DNA of 64,000 nucleotides, from contig WTPW01000590.1 of the NCBI GenBank assembly GCA_009809945.1, positions 1 to 64,000 of the forward strand, written 5' to 3'. This DNA is from Gigaspora margarita. Lineage: Eukaryota > Glomeromycota > Glomeromycetes > Diversisporales > Gigasporaceae. Shown here piece by piece: positions 59,601 to 64,000 of this stretch. Numbering within the stretch: the stretch's first letter is position 1; every line of letters starts with the position of its first letter. The notes under the pieces were generated by a model. It did not search any database and was not told the origin of the DNA. It saw only the letters and a program-made list of their open reading frames with translations. A program made the translations under genes and the position numbers.

Positions 59601-60815
59601 ATTGTAAAAAATTCAGTTACAAAACTTATTTTCTATTCTTGTAACCACAGTTTGTGGTTAAGTTGAGTTAGTTTACATTAGATTATTGTAATTCTATCAT
59701 ATAATGCTATAAAAGTTTTGTTATTGCACTTACTTGCTATTCAATGACCATGGTATGTAATTAAAGTTTAATTTGCATTGAAATTATTATAACATTTATT
59801 GTGAGTTATTGAAAAATTGTTATAAAATTACTATTCCATTAATACATAGTTTGTATTGAAATTATTGTAATTTTTTTTACATTTACTATAAAAAATTCTA
59901 TTACAAACCTTACAACTCCAGTAACCATAGTGTGTGGTTAAGATTGAGTTAGTTTGTATTGAACTATCATGATTTCAATATTACTGTAAAAATTCTGTTA
60001 TAGAACTTTCTAACTGGTAACTACAGTGTTGGTTAAATTGAGTTGGTTTGCATTAAATTTATAGTAACTTCTATAATGAGCCACTGTAAAAAATTTCAAT
60101 AATGCATAGTATATAATTAAGACTGAGTTAATTTGCATAAAATTATCATAATTCCTATTATATGTTATTGTAAAAAATTCTGTTATATGACCTTCTAATA
60201 TGTTATATAGTGATGAAAATTAAGTAAATTTGTATTGAAATTATCATCTTGCTATTCTGGTAATTACAATATGTGGATAAAATCGAATTGGTTTGCATAA
60301 GAATTATTGGCTATTCTAGTAAATATAGTATAATTAAGGTTGAGTTTGTTGCATTGGAATTATCATGTTTATTCATAGTTAAGATTGAGTTAGTTTGTAA
60401 TAGAGTTATTGTAATTTCTATTGTGAGTTACCATAAAATTGTTATATAACTTACTTACTATTCTAATAACACTGTCTGTGAGTTAGTTTGTATTAGAATC
60501 ATCATGTTTCTACCATGAAGTATTGAAAATTCTGTCACAGAACTTGCTATTCTAGTGACTATAGCATTTGGTTGTAACTGTAAATTGCATTAAAATTATG
60601 ATTTCTATTGTGAGTCATCAGTACTCACTTTTGCAGTGATCATAGTATGTGGTAAAATATTATGTTACAAAACTTACTCGCTATTCCACTAATACATAAT
60701 ATGTAATTAAGGTTGAGTTTGTTTGTAGTGGAATTATTGTGATTTCTATTGTGTTACTGTGAAAATTTGTTACAGAACTTACTCATTATTCCGGTAACCA
60801 CAATATATAGTTAAA
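56670..60815. repeat. Degenerate satellite, unit about 107 bp, roughly 38 copies
   Basis: The unit contains, in order, ACTTACTTGCTATTCTAGTA, ACCACAGTATGTAGTTAAGG, TTGAGTTAGTTTGTATTAGA, ATTATTGTAATTTCTATTAT and GAGTTACTGTAAAAATTCTG. Copies vary by substitutions and indels and many are shortened. No coding signal in any frame. Single Ns occur near 56406-56860. Confidence 0.8.
57983..60766. repeat. 1392-bp tandem duplication inside the satellite
   Basis: 57983-59373 is repeated at 59375 to about 60766 with only a few differences (for example an indel at 59129/60520, GTAGTTAA versus GTAATTAA). A single N sits exactly at the junction (59374). Satellite units elsewhere are far more diverged, so this is either a very recent duplication or an assembly join. 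Confidence 0.9.
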
Positions 60816-61568
60816 TAATCTGCTATGAACACAATTTGTTTTAAAAAATTTTTTTTTTAATTATTATAACATGATATTTACAATTTTATACATATATACA
60901 TAGACAAATAATTAAAAGCAAATGTTGACCAGACGGAACAATATTGATCCATACTATGATATAAGCAGAACATACCTTGATTTTAGTGTAATAGGTATCA
61001 AAAGAGCCACTCGATGCTTCTTTAATAGATTGTATAAAGATACTATTTTTTCAAAATGAAGCTATGTATTTCATAAAGTTTAGCTTACTACAAATTACAA
61101 ACCCTCTTTTGCTTTTTTATTTTTTTTTTGTTAGCTAGCGACTTTTACTCTTTGTTTGTAACTGTTTAACTAGTTTAAAATTCGTATATTATTAAAAAAA
61201 TAAAAAAAAATATATATAACCAAAAAGAATTATAAAAATTCTGGATCAGCGTGAATCTGAAATCTGGAGAAGAAATAGTATAGAAGTATAAATATTAACC
61301 GGGGAATAAATATTTATTTAAGGCTCAGGATAATGTGTGATTTTAAGATATATTCAAGCCACCTTGCTCGAATTTTTTGGCAATTTCTCATTGGTACATA
61401 CGCACATACTGGTACNTTTATATTATATTTATTTATTTAATGCTTATAGAATAAAACCTGTTTTAAGTGTAACAGGCATCAAAAACGTAGCTTTTAATGG
61501 TTTTGCACATGATACACCTTATAGTATGATATATTTTTTTTTATCTATTGCGAAGCAATTGTTTTAGT
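60816..61568. other. Non-coding AT-rich stretch
   Basis: Poly-A/T tracts, nothing recognised. One N at 61416. Confidence 0.6.
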
Positions 61569-62620
61569 TCTTGCTCTTGTGTTTGCATTTGTTCTTGCAT
61601 TTGCACTTGTTCTTAAACTTGGGACCATTTACAAAATGCTTTCCAATTCGTGAAACATTTGATTGACTTTTTTTAGCTATTTTTTTCGCTCAAAACAGTT
61701 TGTAGGCAATCAAAAAAAAGAAGCAAATTTGGAAAATTCATGTTTCATGATTTTAAGAGAGTTGTTTAAGGTGTTAAAAACATTGATATAAGCCTTATTT
61801 TGGTGTGATCACGTTAGAATACTTGATTACCAGTGGAATAGATGGACATCAGTGCTCTGATATAAGCCTTATTTTGGCGTGACCACGTTAGAATATTTGA
61901 TTGGTCAGTGGAACAGAGCGACATTTGTGTTTTAATTTTCACAGTTCGATCATAGTGGTATCAATTCTGTAAAATCACGAGGAAACTTAAGTTCGACTAG
62001 GTTGCACAATTATTTGGGACAAAGCCACATTGTTGCAGACATTTGTGTTTTAATTATATAGATTTGTGGTAAAAACTTGTAAATCGACTAGTTTTGCTAT
62101 ATCGAACTTTGAAACAATGAAATAATTGGTATTGTTATGAATACCTTAGATTATTAACAAATTCTGCGTACTTTTTTTAGCTTACGCCACACTCAATTCA
62201 CATGATATGTAGCATAGTAACTTTGATGAATGTATGTCATTATCGATGAGTTAAAAGTAAAATTTAAAGTAAAATTTAGAGATTATCAAATAATCAGCCC
62301 GGCAAAAGATCCAACCCGAAAATTTAAAAAAATGTAAAAATCTAAAAATTCCACTATCTAAAACTATACACGAACATTTATTTTTCTTTATATACATTGA
62401 CATATTCCTCATTTATTTTATTAAACAAAGTTTTTTCCTACTGAACAACTGCAAGTGCAAGTACAAGAGCAAGAGCAAGTGCAAGTGCAATTGCAAGAGC
62501 AAAAGATTAGTGTTTATAAATGCTTTCAAATCCGTGAAACAGTAAATTGACTTTTTTAATCATTTTTCGCCCAAAAAAGATTTGTAAAATTAGAAAGCAA
62601 ATATCAATGCTTATTTTGGA
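61569..62620. repeat. Direct repeats carrying hexanucleotide tracts in opposite orientation
   Basis: A TTGCTC/TTGCAT/TTGTTC hexamer tract (61569-61622) precedes TTTACAAAATGCTTTCCAAT and CGTGAAACATTTGATTGACT. At 62453-62505 a GCAAGT/GCAAGA tract (reverse-complement type) precedes TTTATAAATGCTTTCAAATC and CGTGAAACAGTAAATTGACT. So about 100 bp repeat directly while the adjacent hexamer tract is flipped. Between them, 61783-61930 holds a 75-bp tandem duplication (ATATAAGCCTTATTTTGG units). Confidence 0.7.
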
Positions 62621-62699
62621 TAGATAAGCAAACATCAACGCTTATTTTGGAAAAATTTACATTGCCAATTTTAAGAGCGTTCGTTTTACACATCATTCA

Positions 62700-63250
62700 A
62701 TGTTATGGAATATGCTGGCAGATGATTTATTAAGAATGCAGAATGCATGATAGAAAGCGAGCAATTGACAAAATCAGTCAGAACGGCAGTGACATCCTGT
62801 GACAAAGCAATTGTAATTGCACTGTGAGTCTCTGTGGGTTTAGCCAGTGGGGTCATTCCTGCTTGCCGAAGCAAGAAAATGATGGAATTACATGTCTTCC
62901 TGTGTGTTTTTCTCTTTTTCTTCTTTTTTTTTCTTTTTTGGGTGGGTGGTAAGAATTTTACTCCATTACTTTTCTGTGCTGGGGTGTTCCAAGTTCATCT
63001 TCTATGTACTTATACTGTTTATTGATACCTAATTTCTTACGCCAAGCATGTGCTGCTCTCATTGTTGTCCTTATATCCTTTTTTTAAGGATCTTAACCTT
63101 GCTTCCTACTTCTGCAGCTGTCTTGTGATCTTCACGCCTGATTTTATGTGATTGTGATGACTTCTCTATAATGGTACCGTGTGGCAGAATTGTTGTGTGG
63201 CTCTCTTCTTTCAATCACGTGATGTACTATCACGACACGAGGGAGTTAAC
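62700..63250. repeat. Dispersed repeat, copy 2 (with covarying hairpin)
   Basis: Diverged relative of 55450-55990: TAGCCAGTGGGGTCATTCCT then hairpin CTTGC-CGAA-GCAAG (62862-62875), later GATCTTCACGCC and ATCACGTGATG matching motifs in copy 1. Compared with copy 1 one stem pair has changed from C-G to T-A on both sides. Confidence 0.4.
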
Positions 63251-64000
63251 ACCTGCTCCAAATGAGTTTGAAATCGATTGGATAAGCAAAATTTTATATA
63301 TAAATTTCTTTTAATAAATATTAAGCAGGTTTTATTGATTTGCTGAATAAGTATACATTATTGAGCAAAAATCAGTAATTTGGCAAATGATTACGTGCCG
63401 CTCTGTGGCATGTGTAGCCAATCATTTGTCAAATTACCATATTTGCCAATTTGCCCAATAATGGTGTTATCCGCAATGAAAAGCATTCACACTACCGATA
63501 CACTTGTATAAATTTGGATCATGCTGGCAAATAATTTAGGCCAGATGTGATTTTATTAAAGAGCAAGAGAGCAAGAGTAGGTCACACAAATTTCTGTTCA
63601 AGTGCTTATGAAAGTGGCTTTGTCTCCTTCTCTGCTTACTTATACTTACTCTTTCCACCCTATAAGAAAAATGTACCGTATAGGCACAGGATGGAATTGG
63701 ATAGGCACGGGTCAAGGTCCAGTTTTGTATGGTATGGCCTAAGTTAGTTTGGATTTGGTGGACCGTATGGGACCGTGAACTGTAACAGGGGTCTAGACAC
63801 TTTTGCAATAACGTGACATGGTACATGGGAATTAACCAATCAGAAAATGTAAATTTTGATCTTCTCAGATCAGTCTGATATCAAAACAAAACACATGTAC
63901 AAGAAGAAAAAAAGAGAAAAGAGCAAAAATACTCAAAAACTAGTGTTTAAATCGGCTTTAAAAACCACATAAAAATGCCCAGAATGTGATTTTACATATA
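63251..64000. other. End of window, non-coding
   Basis: 63345-63460 contains an imperfect palindrome (AGTAATTTGGCAAATGATTA and its near complement TAGCCAATCATTTGTCAAATTACC). The last 20 bases resemble the inverted-repeat arm at 54905-54925. No gene supported. Confidence 0.5.

Overview
The window looks like a gene-poor, transposon-rich, AT-rich fungal chromosome segment. The best match I can offer is an arbuscular mycorrhizal fungus of the Rhizophagus/Glomeromycotina type. The reasons are a tandem family of BTB-BACK-TLDc genes whose protein style I associate with that group, short GTAAGT...AG introns, and a very high load of small DNA transposons. This placement is inference from recall; no search was run.

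Layout. 1-4.7 kb: no gene; Harbinger-like MITEs with TAA target duplications, foldbacks, simple repeats and a minisatellite. 4.75-40.85 kb: a tandem array in which a BTB-BACK-TLDc copy (type A) alternates with a more decayed BACK-TLDc relic (type B). There are five A/B pairs plus a truncated sixth A copy, and every copy carries at least one lesion. The array is full of datable insertions: two solo LTRs, several 8-bp-TSD hAT-like MITEs, foldback elements, and a nested stack at 20280-30106. That stack is a hAT-like element inserted in a BTB-TLDc exon, holding a second TIR element, holding a complete-length but dead Ty3/Gypsy retrotransposon (21077-29489), whose 3' LTR holds another hAT-like MITE.

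40.9-46.8 kb: no host gene, but two elements with CATAG termini and about 13-bp flanking repeats. One of them contains a 2965-bp element with near-perfect CCAGGGAGACC... terminal inverted repeats, an 11-bp target duplication, and one large degraded reading frame with an N-terminal Cys4 finger and a C-terminal RING-like finger. I consider this the best candidate for a poorly described mobile system in the window.

46.9-53.3 kb: host-like genes on the minus strand: a broken alpha/beta-hydrolase gene and one apparently intact five-exon UDP-glycosyltransferase gene (571 codons). 53.5-64 kb: no convincing gene; a 1.3-kb inverted repeat around an assembly gap, a candidate Helitron 3' terminus, about 4 kb of degenerate ~107-bp satellite containing a 1392-bp recent or artefactual tandem duplication, and dispersed repeats.

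Much of the difference between the two LTRs, and several retrotransposon stop codons, fit CG to TG/CA change, which suggests CpG methylation and deamination. There are two long N gaps (20769-20892, 54636-54818) and scattered single Ns.
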